DNA of 64,000 nucleotides from Mesorhizobium sangaii. Its GTDB lineage: Bacteria; Pseudomonadota; Alphaproteobacteria; Rhizobiales; Rhizobiaceae. Shown piece by piece: positions 40,879-49,616 of this stretch. A program made the translations under genes and the position numbers. The stretch is from contig NZ_JACHEF010000007.1 in NCBI RefSeq assembly GCF_014207355.1, positions 248,001-312,000 on the forward strand, written 5' to 3'. The stretch's first letter is position 1. Each line of letters opens with the position of its first letter. Under the pieces are notes generated by a model. That model saw only the letters and a program-made list of their open reading frames with translations. It ran no database searches and was not told the DNA's origin.

Positions 40879-41463
40879 TTATCCTTGTGCGACCTTGGTC
40901 GTGGACGGGTCGATCCAGCCGATGTTTCCATCGGGCCGGCGATAGACGATGTTGAGATGGTCGTTTCCGGCGTTGCGGAAGACGAAGACCGGGCTGTCCT
41001 TGGTGTCCAGCTCGATGACTGCCGACGCCACCGACATGGTCTTCAGCGTCATGGTTGATTCGGCGACGATGGCCGGTGCGAAATTGTCCGGAATATCCTC
41101 GTCGTCATCAGCCAGCGGCGCCATCACCGTGTAGGCGATGTCGGTCGGTTCGCCATTGGCGGCGCCCGAATTGTGCGATTTCAGCCGGCGCTTGTAGCGC
41201 CTCAGGCGCGTTTCCAGGCGATCGGCGGCGGCCTCGAAGGCAACCGTCGGATCCTGGGCATCGCCGGTGGCCTGCAGCGAAGCGCCGGAATCCAGCCGGA
41301 TCATGCAATCCGCCGAATAGCGCGAACCTGATTTGATGACCGTGACGTGTCCGGCAAAGCCGCGATCGAAATATTTGCCGATCGCTTCGCCGACACGATC
41401 GTTGATGCGTGTACGAAACGCATCGCCGATATCCATGTGTTTTCCCGATATGCGCAGATTCAT
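40879..41463 (-). CDS. hpf: Ribosome hibernation promoting factor, long form
   Basis: A 194-residue protein. The N-terminal S30AE domain (residues 1 to about 95, MNLRISGKHMDIGDAFRTRI and the basic helix RLETRLRRYKRRLKSH) binds the 30S decoding centre. The C-terminal extension (about 130-190, SPVFVFRNAGNDHLNIVYRRPDGNIGWIDP) dimerises to form 100S ribosomes. The linker is acidic (ADDDEDIPDN). The long form is usual in alphaproteobacteria. It is the second gene of the rpoN-hpf-ptsN group. Confidence 0.95.
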   Translation of the reverse strand: MNLRISGKHMDIGDAFRTRINDRVGEAIGKYFDRGFAGHVTVIKSGSRYSADCMIRLDSGASLQATGDAQDPTVAFEAAADRLETRLRRYKRRLKSHNSGAANGEPTDIAYTVMAPLADDDEDIPDNFAPAIVAESTMTLKTMSVASAVIELDTKDSPVFVFRNAGNDHLNIVYRRPDGNIGWIDPSTTKVAQG

Positions 41464-41729
41464 CTGAAAACTGACCTTCCTTGCTCAGGCTTCAAACTCG
41501 CCCGAGTTTATACTCGTGGTCCGTGCGCACAAGCTTTGCGGCGTCACTCGCGCCGATTTTAAATCCGAACTTTCCGGTTGATCACAAGCCGCCCTTTTGA
41601 CCGTCCCGAGGCCAACGTCGTGACGGACCATCCGCATGCGGGCATCTAGCCCGTCTCATGCGGGCGGGCTTCTAGCCACTTCGCCGCGGCTTGTCAATGA
41701 AGTGCTGGCCTGTGGAAAATCGAACCGTG

Positions 41730-43259
41730 TCAGCGACCGGCGCTGGCCAGCGCCCGTTTCTCGCGCCGACGCTGCACCGAGGAGGGAATATTCATGCCCT
41801 CCCGGTACTTGGCGACAGTGCGCCTGGCGATATCGACGCCACTCTCGCGCAACATGTCGACGATCGCATCGTCGGAAAGCACGTCAACGGGTTTTTCCTC
41901 GTCGATCAGCTGCTTGATGCGATCACGCACCGATTCCGAGGAATGCGCATCGCCGCCACCCGACGCGGCGATCGAGGCGGTGAAGAAGTACCGCAGTTCG
42001 AACACGCCGCGCGGCGTCAGCATGTATTTGTTCGCGGTGACCCGGCTGACGGTCGATTCGTGCATGCCGATGGCATCGGCCACCGTGCGCAGGTTGAGCG
42101 GCTTCAGCTGGCGCACGCCATGGACGAGGAAGGCATCCTGCTGGCGAACGATCTCCGAGGCGACCTTGAGGATGGTCTTCGCCCGCTGGTCGAGACTGCG
42201 CGTCAGCCAGTTGGCGTTTTGCAGGCATTCGGCGAGGAAGTCCTTTTCCGCCTGGTTCTTCGCCTGCGGCGAAACCTGGGCGAAATAGATATGGTCGACC
42301 AGCACGCGCGGCAGCGTTTCGGCATTGAGCTCGACCGTCCAGCTGCCGTCATTGGCGGCACGCACCTCGACATCCGCGACGATGGCGTCGCTGGCGCCGC
42401 CCGAAAACGCCATGCCCGGCCGGGGATCGAGGGCACGGATCTCGGCCAGCATGTCGAGCAGATCCTCCTCGTCGACGCCGCAGATCCGCTTCAGGGCATG
42501 GAAATCGCGCCGTGCCAGCAGTTCCAGATTGGCGACCAGCGCCTTCATCGCCGGATCGAGCCGATCCCGCACGGCAAGCTGCAGCGACAGGCATTCGGCA
42601 AGGTCGCGGGCAAACAGGCCGGCCGGCTCGAAAGTCTGGCACACCGCCAGCACCTTTCTCACCGCGGCAGCGTCCGTACCGAGACGCGCAGCGATCTCGG
42701 CCAGGTCGCCGCGCAGATAGCCGGTCTCGTCGAGGCCATCGGCCAGGTCGGCGGCGATCAGCCGTGCCGCCGGATCGACGAAGGCGAGCGCCACCTGTTC
42801 GCCGACATGGTCGCGCAGCGTAATCGCCGCGGCCGCCATGTCGCCGGCATCAATGCCCTCGGATGAGGAATTCGCACCACTGCCGGAAGCCGATTTCCAT
42901 TGCGCCGTCAGGTCGGGACCGAGCCGCTCGCTCGTCCCCGGATCGTCGGGAAACAGGTTTTCCAGCGACGTGTCGAGCTTGTCCGAGATCGCCTCGGCGC
43001 TCCACTGCGTCTCGTTTTCGAACCAGTCGCCGTCGGCGGCGGCGGCTTGCGGCTCCACCTCGATCTTCTGCGACGGGTCGCCGGCGGCATCGTCCTGCGG
43101 CTCGGCGCGCTCCAGCAGCGGATTGCGCTCGATTTCGTCGTCGATGAAATGCTCGAGCTCGGTATGGGTGAACTGCAGCAGCCGAATCGACTGCATCAGT
43201 TGCGGCGTCATCACCAGCGACTGCGATTGTCGTAGCTGTAGTTTCGCCGCCAACGCCAT
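41730..43259 (-). CDS. rpoN: RNA polymerase sigma-54 factor
   Basis: A 509-residue sigma factor recognising -24/-12 promoters and depending on AAA+ activators such as NifA and NtrC. Region I is seen at the N terminus (LQLRQSQSLVMTPQLMQSIRLL), followed by an acidic variable region II (about 50-130) and the core-binding domain. Near the C terminus lie the helix-turn-helix (MHESTVSRVTANKYM) and the RpoN box ARRTVAKYRE. It lies downstream of lptB (200-base gap) and 266 bases upstream of hpf. I see no obvious sigma-54 promoter in the window. Confidence 0.96.
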   Translation of the reverse strand: MALAAKLQLRQSQSLVMTPQLMQSIRLLQFTHTELEHFIDDEIERNPLLERAEPQDDAAGDPSQKIEVEPQAAAADGDWFENETQWSAEAISDKLDTSLENLFPDDPGTSERLGPDLTAQWKSASGSGANSSSEGIDAGDMAAAAITLRDHVGEQVALAFVDPAARLIAADLADGLDETGYLRGDLAEIAARLGTDAAAVRKVLAVCQTFEPAGLFARDLAECLSLQLAVRDRLDPAMKALVANLELLARRDFHALKRICGVDEEDLLDMLAEIRALDPRPGMAFSGGASDAIVADVEVRAANDGSWTVELNAETLPRVLVDHIYFAQVSPQAKNQAEKDFLAECLQNANWLTRSLDQRAKTILKVASEIVRQQDAFLVHGVRQLKPLNLRTVADAIGMHESTVSRVTANKYMLTPRGVFELRYFFTASIAASGGGDAHSSESVRDRIKQLIDEEKPVDVLSDDAIVDMLRESGVDIARRTVAKYREGMNIPSSVQRRREKRALASAGR

Positions 43260-43459
43260 TGTCTGGTTTCAAACGCCTCGTCTACGCATCCGGGCTTCCG
43301 GATAGGAATTTTTGCAGCGGGTCATAGAAACTGGCCCAGCTTTTGCTTGTCAAGGCGATAGCTAGCAAAACTCACTTACCGGAGCGTTATCTGGCGGCAA
43401 AATCGGAGAAAAAGCGCGGTGAAGACACCAAAAATCGTGTCAGGAAACAAATTTCACGC

Positions 43460-44278
43460 TCAGAGCGTAAAGCCCTCGCCGAGATAGAGCCGGCGGACAT
43501 CCGGGTTTGCCACCACTTCGTCGGCCCGGCCATGGGTCAGCACCTGACCGGCATGGATGATGTAGGCGCGGTCGATCAGGCCGAGCGTTTCGCGCACATT
43601 GTGATCGGTGATGAGGACGCCGATGCCGCGCGCCGTCAGGTGACGCACCAGCTGCTGGATATCGGCAACGGCGATCGGATCGATGCCGGCAAAAGGCTCG
43701 TCGAGCAGCATGTAGGCCGGGCGCGTTGCCAGCGCACGCGCGATTTCCAGGCGCCGCCGCTCGCCGCCGGAAAGCGACATGGATGGCGCCTTGCGCAGAT
43801 GGCTGATGTGGAATTCCTCGAGCAGTTCGTCGAGATTGCGTTCGCGCTCCTTGCGGCTCTTTTCGACCACTTCGAGCACGGCACGGATATTCTGCTCGAC
43901 ACTCAGGCCGCGGAAGATCGAGGCCTCCTGCGGCAGATAGCCGATGCCGAGGCGCGCACGACGGTACATCGGCATCGAGGTGACGTCGAAGCCGTCGATC
44001 TCGATCGTGCCCTCATCCACCGGTACCAGGCCGGTGACCATGTAGAAGCAGGTCGTCTTGCCGGCGCCGTTGGGGCCGAGCAGTCCGACGGCCTCGCCGG
44101 CGCGCACGCCGATGGTGACGCCGCTGACGACCTTGCGGCCCTTGTAGCTCTTGGTCAGACCCTTGGCGATCAGGGTTCCCTTGAACTTTCCCGTATCGAC
44201 GGTCGCCGTGGGCGGCGCCGAAAGCTTGCCGGCGGCCCGTCCCGGAAGACGCGCCGTCAGCGACGACAGGCTGGCCAT
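43460..44278 (-). CDS. lptB: Lipopolysaccharide export ATPase LptB
   Basis: A 272-residue ABC ATPase that powers LPS extraction by LptFG. Walker A GPNGAGKTT, signature LSGGERRRLEIARAL, Walker B YMLLDEPFAGIDP and the switch histidine region ITDHNVRETL are present, with the LptB-typical GYLPQEASIFRGLSVEQN Q-loop. About 35 residues precede the ABC core, longer than E. coli LptB. ATG 44278 overlaps the lptA stop by one base (TGATG), coupling the two genes. Confidence 0.96.
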   Translation of the reverse strand: MASLSSLTARLPGRAAGKLSAPPTATVDTGKFKGTLIAKGLTKSYKGRKVVSGVTIGVRAGEAVGLLGPNGAGKTTCFYMVTGLVPVDEGTIEIDGFDVTSMPMYRRARLGIGYLPQEASIFRGLSVEQNIRAVLEVVEKSRKERERNLDELLEEFHISHLRKAPSMSLSGGERRRLEIARALATRPAYMLLDEPFAGIDPIAVADIQQLVRHLTARGIGVLITDHNVRETLGLIDRAYIIHAGQVLTHGRADEVVANPDVRRLYLGEGFTL

Positions 44279-44859
44279 CAGGGGTTCGCCGCTCCCGATT
44301 TCGGCGGCGGTGTGATCGACATCTGGACGCGTTGCCCAGCGCATGGATCAACCTGGGCCAGCCCGGTTTTCATCTGCACGACGAGCTTGCAGCCAACCAG
44401 GACGTTATCGTTTTGCGACAGGACGACCTTTTTGCCCGAAAGCACCAGAACCTGGCTCTTCATGTCGAAGCTGCCTTGATCGCCGGTGGCGATCTGCGCG
44501 TCCGACTTGATGTAAACCTTGTCGGCGATCTCCAGGTGATCGATGTTGGCCGAGCCGGTCATCGCCGCGCCCGCGGCTTCCGTGCCCTTGGCCGCGGCAT
44601 TGGGATCCTTGACGTAGTAGACCGTCATCTTGCCGGCCTTCATTAATGTCGGCCCCTGGACGACGCTGACATTGCCCGTGAAGATGGCGACATTTTCGGC
44701 CTGGCGGACTTCCAGCTTGTCGCTTTCGATCTGGATTGGCTTGTCGCCGGACAGTTTGAGACCTGATTGGCTGGTGGACTGCGCCAATGACGGCACCAGC
44801 CCGAGCAGCAGCAACGCCGAAGTTGCAGCCGCGAGCCGCGTCGAACTACTGAGCCGCAT
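44278..44859 (-). CDS. lptA: Lipopolysaccharide transport periplasmic protein LptA
   Basis: A 193-residue periplasmic bridge protein with a signal peptide (residues 1-27, ending SLAQ) and an OstA-type beta-jellyroll domain: PIQIESDKLEVRQAENVAIFTGNVSVVQG is characteristic. Subunits stack to carry LPS between LptC and the outer-membrane LptDE. It overlaps lptC by 14 bases and lptB by one base. Confidence 0.93.
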   Translation of the reverse strand: MRLSSSTRLAAATSALLLLGLVPSLAQSTSQSGLKLSGDKPIQIESDKLEVRQAENVAIFTGNVSVVQGPTLMKAGKMTVYYVKDPNAAAKGTEAAGAAMTGSANIDHLEIADKVYIKSDAQIATGDQGSFDMKSQVLVLSGKKVVLSQNDNVLVGCKLVVQMKTGLAQVDPCAGQRVQMSITPPPKSGAANP

Positions 44860-45559
44860 TGGTTTCTCCGCTGTTTCCCTCTGCCGTCTTCAAGGCGGCG
44901 GAATCGATGTTGACGCGCACTTTGTTCTCGAAAACCAGAACCTTGCCATTGTCCTGGACCGACATCGAATCCGCCGTGATCCGTGACCCCTCACGGCTGA
45001 CATCGACGGGATCTCCCGTCTTCATAGTGCCTTTGCCCATGTCGAGGAAGACCGATTTGAACTTGGCCTGCATGCCGTCGGTTGTGGTGATGTCAACGTC
45101 GCTGGTCAGGTTCATCGTATTGCCGTTGCGATCGTAGGTGCCGTGCGAGGCTTTGATCGCCGCGATATTGTCAGGTCCGACCGGGATCTTGGCGTCGATG
45201 CCTTCCAGTTCGATGATGCCTTGCGTGCTGACGTCCTGGATGGCGCGCAGCGCCGTCATCGAATAGGGCTGCTTCTGCTTGGTGAAACCGTTGAGCTTGG
45301 GATTGGCCATCACCAGCTTGCCGTTGGAAAAAGCAGTGCCTTCCGCCTGGACCGCGACTGAGACCGGTGCGGCAAGATAGGAATAGACCGGGAAAGCGAC
45401 GGCGATCAGTACCGCGGCCAGCGGCACGGCAAACTTGAGAACGCGCACGCGGCGCGAATGACGCTGGGCGCGGTCGAAAGCATCGCCACGCATCCGGACG
45501 TCCGCCGGGGGAGCCAACTCCGTCTCGGCGTTGGTCGATTCAATCGGTCGCGCTAACAT
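44846..45559 (-). CDS. lptC: LPS export ABC transporter periplasmic protein LptC
   Basis: A 237-residue bitopic protein with a cytoplasmic N terminus of about 40 residues, one membrane segment (residues 42-65, VLKFAVPLAAVLIAVAFPVYSYL) and a periplasmic jellyroll. Its motif MTSDVDITTTDGMQAKFKSVFLDMGKG marks the LptC family, here longer than the E. coli protein (191). It hands LPS from LptFG to LptA. It is the first gene of the lptC-lptA-lptB run. Confidence 0.92.
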   Translation of the reverse strand: MLARPIESTNAETELAPPADVRMRGDAFDRAQRHSRRVRVLKFAVPLAAVLIAVAFPVYSYLAAPVSVAVQAEGTAFSNGKLVMANPKLNGFTKQKQPYSMTALRAIQDVSTQGIIELEGIDAKIPVGPDNIAAIKASHGTYDRNGNTMNLTSDVDITTTDGMQAKFKSVFLDMGKGTMKTGDPVDVSREGSRITADSMSVQDNGKVLVFENKVRVNIDSAALKTAEGNSGETNAAQ

Positions 45560-45973
45560 TCAACGCTTTCTTCTAACCCCTTGCCCACCCGCGAGCACCG
45601 CCTATAGGTGGGACGCCGCCGCCTTCAAGCAAGCACAAGCCCATGAAAACTGCAAAAATGTGACAGCCGCGTTTGTACAGATGAAAATGAGATCCGCACA
45701 ACTGCCCGTTCTTCATAGCAGAAACAGACACGCGGCGTAAAATTTATCAGCTGCCGATCTTCGCCGCCAGACCTCGCGGCGATTGCACAAATACGTGAAG
45801 AGACCTGTGCCTCGAGAGGGGCAGAGCCCGCCCTGACCTGCCCGATGGCGCATCCGGCATGGCCAACTCGACTGTCCGCGCGAATTGTCTTGTTGCGCCG
45901 GAAAAGAGAATTGCTTCCAGATGAGAAGATGATGGTCTAAAAGCGTCTCCTCCCGCCGACTGAAAGGCTGACC
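45560..45973. other. Divergent promoter region, no gene recognised
   Basis: A 414-base gap between lptC (minus) and sppA (plus). Frames here are short and atypical. The region should hold promoters for the lptCAB-rpoN run and for sppA. I see moderately AT-rich stretches near 45640-45750 but no convincing operator, hairpin or small gene. Confidence 0.4.
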
Positions 45974-46930
45974 ATGGCACTGAGAGCCGACGACCTGATC
46001 GACCGCCGCCGCTTGCGGCGCAAGCTGACATTCTGGCGGGTTGCCGCCATCGGCATCGTAGCACTTGGGGTGATTGCGCTTTCAACCTGGTTCTATGGCG
46101 ACGATTTCACCGGCTCGGCCGTCGACCATATCGCCAAGGTCAAGATCGAAGGCACCATCACCGAGGACGAGGAGTTGATCAAGCGGCTGGAAACCATCCG
46201 CCAGTCGTCGAAGGTGAAAGGCGTTATCCTGTCGATCGATTCGCCTGGCGGCACCACGGTCGGCGGTGAATCGATCTATGAAGAAGTGCGCAAGCTGGCC
46301 GGCGACAAGCCGGTGGTCGCGGAAGTCGGCACGCTTGCCGCATCGGCGGGCTACATGATCGCCAGTGCCGCCGATCATATCGTTGCCCGCAAGACCTCGA
46401 TCGTCGGCTCGATCGGCGTGCTGATCCAGTATCCTGATGTCAGCGGCCTGATGGACAAGCTCGGCGTCAAGCTGGAGGAAGTGAAATCCTCGCCGCTGAA
46501 AGCGTCGCCATCTCCCTTCAAGCCGACCAATGACGACGAGCGCGCCATGGTCCGCAAGCTCATCCTCGACAGCTACGACTGGTTCGTCGGCATCGTCGCC
46601 GAGCGCCGCAAGATGACCCGCGAGCAAGCACTGGCGCTCGCCGATGGCTCGATCTTCACCGGCCGCCAGGGCGTCGCCAATGGGCTGATCGATGCTGTCG
46701 GCGGCGAGACCGAAGCGGTCGACTGGCTGGCGACCAAGGGCGTCGATGCCAAACTGAAGGTCGTCGAGTGGAAGAATACGGAACGGCGCGGCGGCTTCCT
46801 GTTCTCGAAAGCGATGGCGCAAACCATCGGCAGCGCGCTCGGTCTGCCCGCCTACAGCGGCGATGTCATTCATGAACTCGGCGCCGACCGCTTGTTTCTT
46901 GACGGTCTCGTTTCCGTCTGGCACCCTTGA
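45974..46930 (+). CDS. sppA: Signal peptide peptidase SppA (short form)
   Basis: A 318-residue membrane-anchored serine protease that degrades cleaved signal peptides. One hydrophobic segment (residues 19-41) anchors it, with the active domain in the periplasm. The Ser-Lys dyad is consistent with the serine in TLAASAGYMIASAADHI and the lysine in VKSSPLKASPSPFKP. Length matches the short, 36K-type SppA that assembles as an octamer. It is followed by ihfB 81 bases later, a common order in proteobacteria. Confidence 0.93.
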   Translation: MALRADDLIDRRRLRRKLTFWRVAAIGIVALGVIALSTWFYGDDFTGSAVDHIAKVKIEGTITEDEELIKRLETIRQSSKVKGVILSIDSPGGTTVGGESIYEEVRKLAGDKPVVAEVGTLAASAGYMIASAADHIVARKTSIVGSIGVLIQYPDVSGLMDKLGVKLEEVKSSPLKASPSPFKPTNDDERAMVRKLILDSYDWFVGIVAERRKMTREQALALADGSIFTGRQGVANGLIDAVGGETEAVDWLATKGVDAKLKVVEWKNTERRGGFLFSKAMAQTIGSALGLPAYSGDVIHELGADRLFLDGLVSVWHP

Positions 46931-47011
46931 GCTGCCGTTTGGGGCAAGTGAAAAAGCAAATAAAATCATCCTCATAATTTTGACCGTACTGCTTTCACGG
47001 GGACCCGTCTG

Positions 47012-47296
47012 ATGATCAAGTCCGAACTTGTGCAGATTATTGCCACGCGCAATCCGCATCTTTTCCTGCGCGACGTCGAAAACATCGTCGGCGCGATCTT
47101 CGATGAGATCACCGACGCTCTTGCCGAAGGCAATCGCGTCGAGCTGCGCGGCTTCGGTGCTTTTTCGGTGAAAAACCGTCCCGCCCGCACCGGCCGCAAT
47201 CCACGCACCGGCGAATCTGTCGAGGTCGAGGAGAAATGGGTGCCGTTCTTCAAGACCGGCAAGGAGCTGCGTGAAAGGCTGAACGGCGGCAAGTAG
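47012..47296 (+). CDS. ihfB: Integration host factor subunit beta
   Basis: A 94-residue DNA-bending protein of the HU/IHF family. The DNA-contacting arm FGAFSVKNRPARTGRNPRTGESVEV includes the intercalating proline in the RNPRTG hairpin. It pairs with IhfA to bend DNA sharply; with RpoN encoded nearby, IHF is a usual architectural partner at sigma-54 promoters. It begins MIKSELVQIIA, canonical for IhfB. The next gene, a LapA-like protein, starts 42 bases later. Confidence 0.95.
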   Translation: MIKSELVQIIATRNPHLFLRDVENIVGAIFDEITDALAEGNRVELRGFGAFSVKNRPARTGRNPRTGESVEVEEKWVPFFKTGKELRERLNGGK

Positions 47297-47338
47297 GCGC
47301 GGCGTCAGCGCCAGCCAGCCTTTCCGACGGAAAACATC

Positions 47339-47695
47339 ATGTTCAATCGCTTCATGCTCATCGTGGTCTTCGTGCCCCTGGCGATCATCCTGATCGCGCT
47401 CGCCGTCGCCAATCGCGAAATGGTCGCCTTCACGCTGGACCCGTTCAACCCCGGCAATCCAAAGCTGACGCTGACCTTGCCGCTGTTCATCTTCCTGTTC
47501 CTGGCGCTCGCCATCGGCATGATCGTCGGCAGCCTGGCAACCTGGGTCAAGCAGGGCCGCTACCGCAAGCTGGCGCGCCAGCGTGGCGTCGAAGCCGAGA
47601 ACCTGCGCCAGGCGGTCAGCCGCGCGCCGGCGGCACCACAAGGAACGGCCCAAGGGTCAGCCCAGGCATCGGCCTTGCCGAAGCCAACCACTTGA
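47339..47695 (+). CDS. LapA-domain (DUF1049) membrane protein
   Basis: A 118-residue protein with two hydrophobic segments (about residues 5-25 and 42-66) and a basic, alanine-rich C-terminal tail that may form a helix (YRKLARQRGVEAENLRQ). This is the LapA/DUF1049 layout; E. coli LapA takes part in control of LPS synthesis through LapB and LpxC. It is linked to ihfB, as often in alphaproteobacteria. A terminator overlaps its end. Confidence 0.88.
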   Translation: MFNRFMLIVVFVPLAIILIALAVANREMVAFTLDPFNPGNPKLTLTLPLFIFLFLALAIGMIVGSLATWVKQGRYRKLARQRGVEAENLRQAVSRAPAAPQGTAQGSAQASALPKPTT

Positions 47696-47714
47696 ACCGC
47701 CGGTTGGCGGTTTT
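47695..47714 (+). terminator. Intrinsic terminator after the LapA-like gene
   Basis: AACCGCC and GGCGGTT pair around GGTT, followed by TTC after the T-rich arm. It lies directly at the stop codon of the LapA-like gene and 18 bases before the next start, ending the sppA-ihfB-lapA run. Confidence 0.7.
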
Positions 47715-47731
47715 CTCCCGCGGAGTTTTCC

Positions 47732-48697
47732 ATGCTGACCATTTCGGCCGCCGAGGTCGATCACGCGCTGACCTTTTCCGGACTGGTGGAGACGCTGCGC
47801 ACGGCCTTTCGCGAGGGTGCCGTACAGCCGGTAAGGCATCACCATACGGTCGAACGGCCCGACGGCGCCGCCTCGACGCTGCTTTTGATGCCGGCCTGGA
47901 CCGACTTCAACGCCGCAGGCACGTCGGCCGGCGGTCACATCGGCGTCAAGATCGTTACCGTCTCGCCTGACAACAACGCTATCGGCAAGCCCGCGGTGAT
48001 GGGACTCTATCTCCTGCTCGACGGCGCCACCGGCGAACCGGAAGCCTTGATCGACGGCCAGCGGTTGACACAGTGGCGCACGGCCTGCGCCTCGGCGCTG
48101 GCCGCTTCCTACCTCGCTCGCGAGGACACCTCGCGGCTGCTTGTGGTCGGCGCCGGCGCGCTGTCGCCCTTTCTCGCCAAGGCGCATTGCGCCGTGCGGC
48201 CGATCAAGACAATCCGCATCTGGAACCGCACTCCGGCCAATGCCGAGAAAGTCGCTGCCGATCTGCGCGCCGAAGGCTTCACGGCCAGCGCGGCAAGCGA
48301 TCTCGATGCCGAGCTTGGGCAGGCCGACATCGTCTCCTCGGCGACGATCACGACGACGCCGCTGATCAAGGGCGCACTGTTGCAACCGGGAACCCATGTC
48401 GACCTTGTCGGCGGCTTTACCCCGACGATGCGCGAAAGCGATGATGACGCGATCGCGACTGCCCGCGTCTATGTCGACACCCGCGCCGGCGCCACCAAGG
48501 AGGCCGGCGACATCGTTCAGCCACTCGCCTCCGGCGTGCTTAAGCCGGACGCCATCGTCGCCGATCTGCACGAATTGGCGCGTGGCGAGAAGAAGGGTCG
48601 TGAGAGCGCCAGTGAGATCACGCTGTTCAAGTCGGTCGGCGCAGCACTCGAGGACCTTGCCGCCGGCATTGCCGTCTACAAGGCGCTCGTGGCTTAG
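47732..48697 (+). CDS. Ornithine cyclodeaminase/mu-crystallin family protein
   Basis: A 321-residue NAD(P)-dependent enzyme of the OCD/mu-crystallin superfamily, whose members act as ornithine cyclodeaminase, alanine dehydrogenase or imine reductase. The Rossmann motif VVGAGALSPFLAKAH (near residue 140) binds the dinucleotide, with IRIWNRTPANAEKVA following. LIDGQRLTQWRTACASALAASYLA and the HVDLVGGFTPTMRE loop are family hallmarks. Substrate cannot be assigned. Its stop overlaps that of the convergent EVE gene by four bases. Confidence 0.88.
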   Translation: MLTISAAEVDHALTFSGLVETLRTAFREGAVQPVRHHHTVERPDGAASTLLLMPAWTDFNAAGTSAGGHIGVKIVTVSPDNNAIGKPAVMGLYLLLDGATGEPEALIDGQRLTQWRTACASALAASYLAREDTSRLLVVGAGALSPFLAKAHCAVRPIKTIRIWNRTPANAEKVAADLRAEGFTASAASDLDAELGQADIVSSATITTTPLIKGALLQPGTHVDLVGGFTPTMRESDDDAIATARVYVDTRAGATKEAGDIVQPLASGVLKPDAIVADLHELARGEKKGRESASEITLFKSVGAALEDLAAGIAVYKALVA

Positions 48698-49131
48698 TTT
48701 ACCGCCACCGCCGTTTTGGCGCCCATCGCCTCGGCGATCAGCGAAAAATCATGCGCGCTGATTTCGAAAAGGCCGAAGCGCAGCTGATAGCCCCAGTTGG
48801 ACTTGCCGGCGCTGAAGTCCAGCCTGTCGAGCAACGGCTTGATCGGAGTTTCCTCGGCCGTTGCCCAGGCGACATCGCGGCGGAACGGCGTGAAGCCACC
48901 GCCCATATCGCCCTGATAGGGCTCGCCTTCCCGCACCGTGCCAATTGCCGTGAACGCTTGCAGTCCGTCTTTCTTGCCGAGAAATGTGGTTGGCGAATAA
49001 TAGGCGATACCGTCACCAGGCTTGACGCGGCGCAGGGGTGCTGCCTTGCCGTGATTGACCTGCATGAAGCCGCCCTGGCGCCCGCGCCGGACATGTTCGG
49101 CCGACGCCACCGCGATCCAATGCGCACTCAT
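48694..49131 (-). CDS. EVE domain protein
   Basis: A 145-residue single EVE (PUA-like) domain. Landmarks are MSAHWIAVASAEHV at the N terminus, GDGIAYYSPTTFLGKKDGLQAFTAIGTV in the middle and NWGYQLRFGLFEISAHDF near the end. EVE domains bind modified nucleobases in DNA or RNA; stand-alone ones are poorly characterised. Its ATG overlaps the stop of the upstream VOC gene by four bases (ATGA), so the two are cotranslated. Confidence 0.88.
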   Translation of the reverse strand: MSAHWIAVASAEHVRRGRQGGFMQVNHGKAAPLRRVKPGDGIAYYSPTTFLGKKDGLQAFTAIGTVREGEPYQGDMGGGFTPFRRDVAWATAEETPIKPLLDRLDFSAGKSNWGYQLRFGLFEISAHDFSLIAEAMGAKTAVAVN

Positions 49132-49523
49132 TTCTGTCCCCCATTGGCCTGTTCCCCATCGGACAGCCAGTAGACGCGCAGGCGATGGTTGTCGGGATCG
49201 AGCGCGACGAAGGTGCGGCCGAAATCCAAGTCGGTCGGCGTCTGCAGGATCTTCAACCCGCGCCCGGCCCAGTCGGCATGGGCGGCATCGACCGCGTCGG
49301 GCGTATCCAGCGCAAAGACGATTTCGGCGCCGCCGCCTGCCGCGGCTGCGGCCGGCTCCACCGTATGGCGCGACCAGAGGCCGAGCTTGAAGCCCGCGTC
49401 GAGCACGAACAGCACGAAGGTCGGCGTACTTTCGACCGGCTCGCGACCGAGCAGCGCGCTGTAGAAGGCGCCGCTCTGCTGCGGTTGGTCGACATAGAGG
49501 ATGATGAAATTCGGCGTTGTCAT
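49128..49523 (-). CDS. VOC family (glyoxalase/bleomycin-resistance-like) protein
   Basis: A 131-residue protein with two beta-alpha-beta-beta-beta modules: IILYVDQPQQSGAFYSALLGREPVES and IVFALDTPDAVDAAHADWAGRGLKILQTPT, with FVALDPDNHRLRVYWL at the end. VOC proteins are small metalloenzymes or ligand-binding resistance proteins; the substrate is unknown. It is followed by the overlapping EVE gene and preceded by a palindrome likely bound by the neighbouring WYL regulator. Confidence 0.85.
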   Translation of the reverse strand: MTTPNFIILYVDQPQQSGAFYSALLGREPVESTPTFVLFVLDAGFKLGLWSRHTVEPAAAAAGGGAEIVFALDTPDAVDAAHADWAGRGLKILQTPTDLDFGRTFVALDPDNHRLRVYWLSDGEQANGGQK

Positions 49524-49573
49524 GTCTGCTCTCCAAGGTTCCAGTGTTTCGACTTGGCGACCATAGAATGTGC

Positions 49574-49594
49574 TACTGTCAGATTCTGGCAGTA
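49574..49594. promoter_or_regulatory. Palindromic operator candidate upstream of the VOC-EVE pair
   Basis: TACTGTCAG (49574-49582) and CTGGCAGTA (49586-49594) are 9-bp inverted arms with one mismatch around ATT. The site is 51 bases before the VOC start and just after the stop of the WYL-regulator gene, so it probably lies in the VOC-EVE promoter and is the likely target of the adjacent YafY-type regulator. Confidence 0.6.
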
Positions 49595-49616
49595 TCCGTC
49601 ACGAACCACGCGGCCA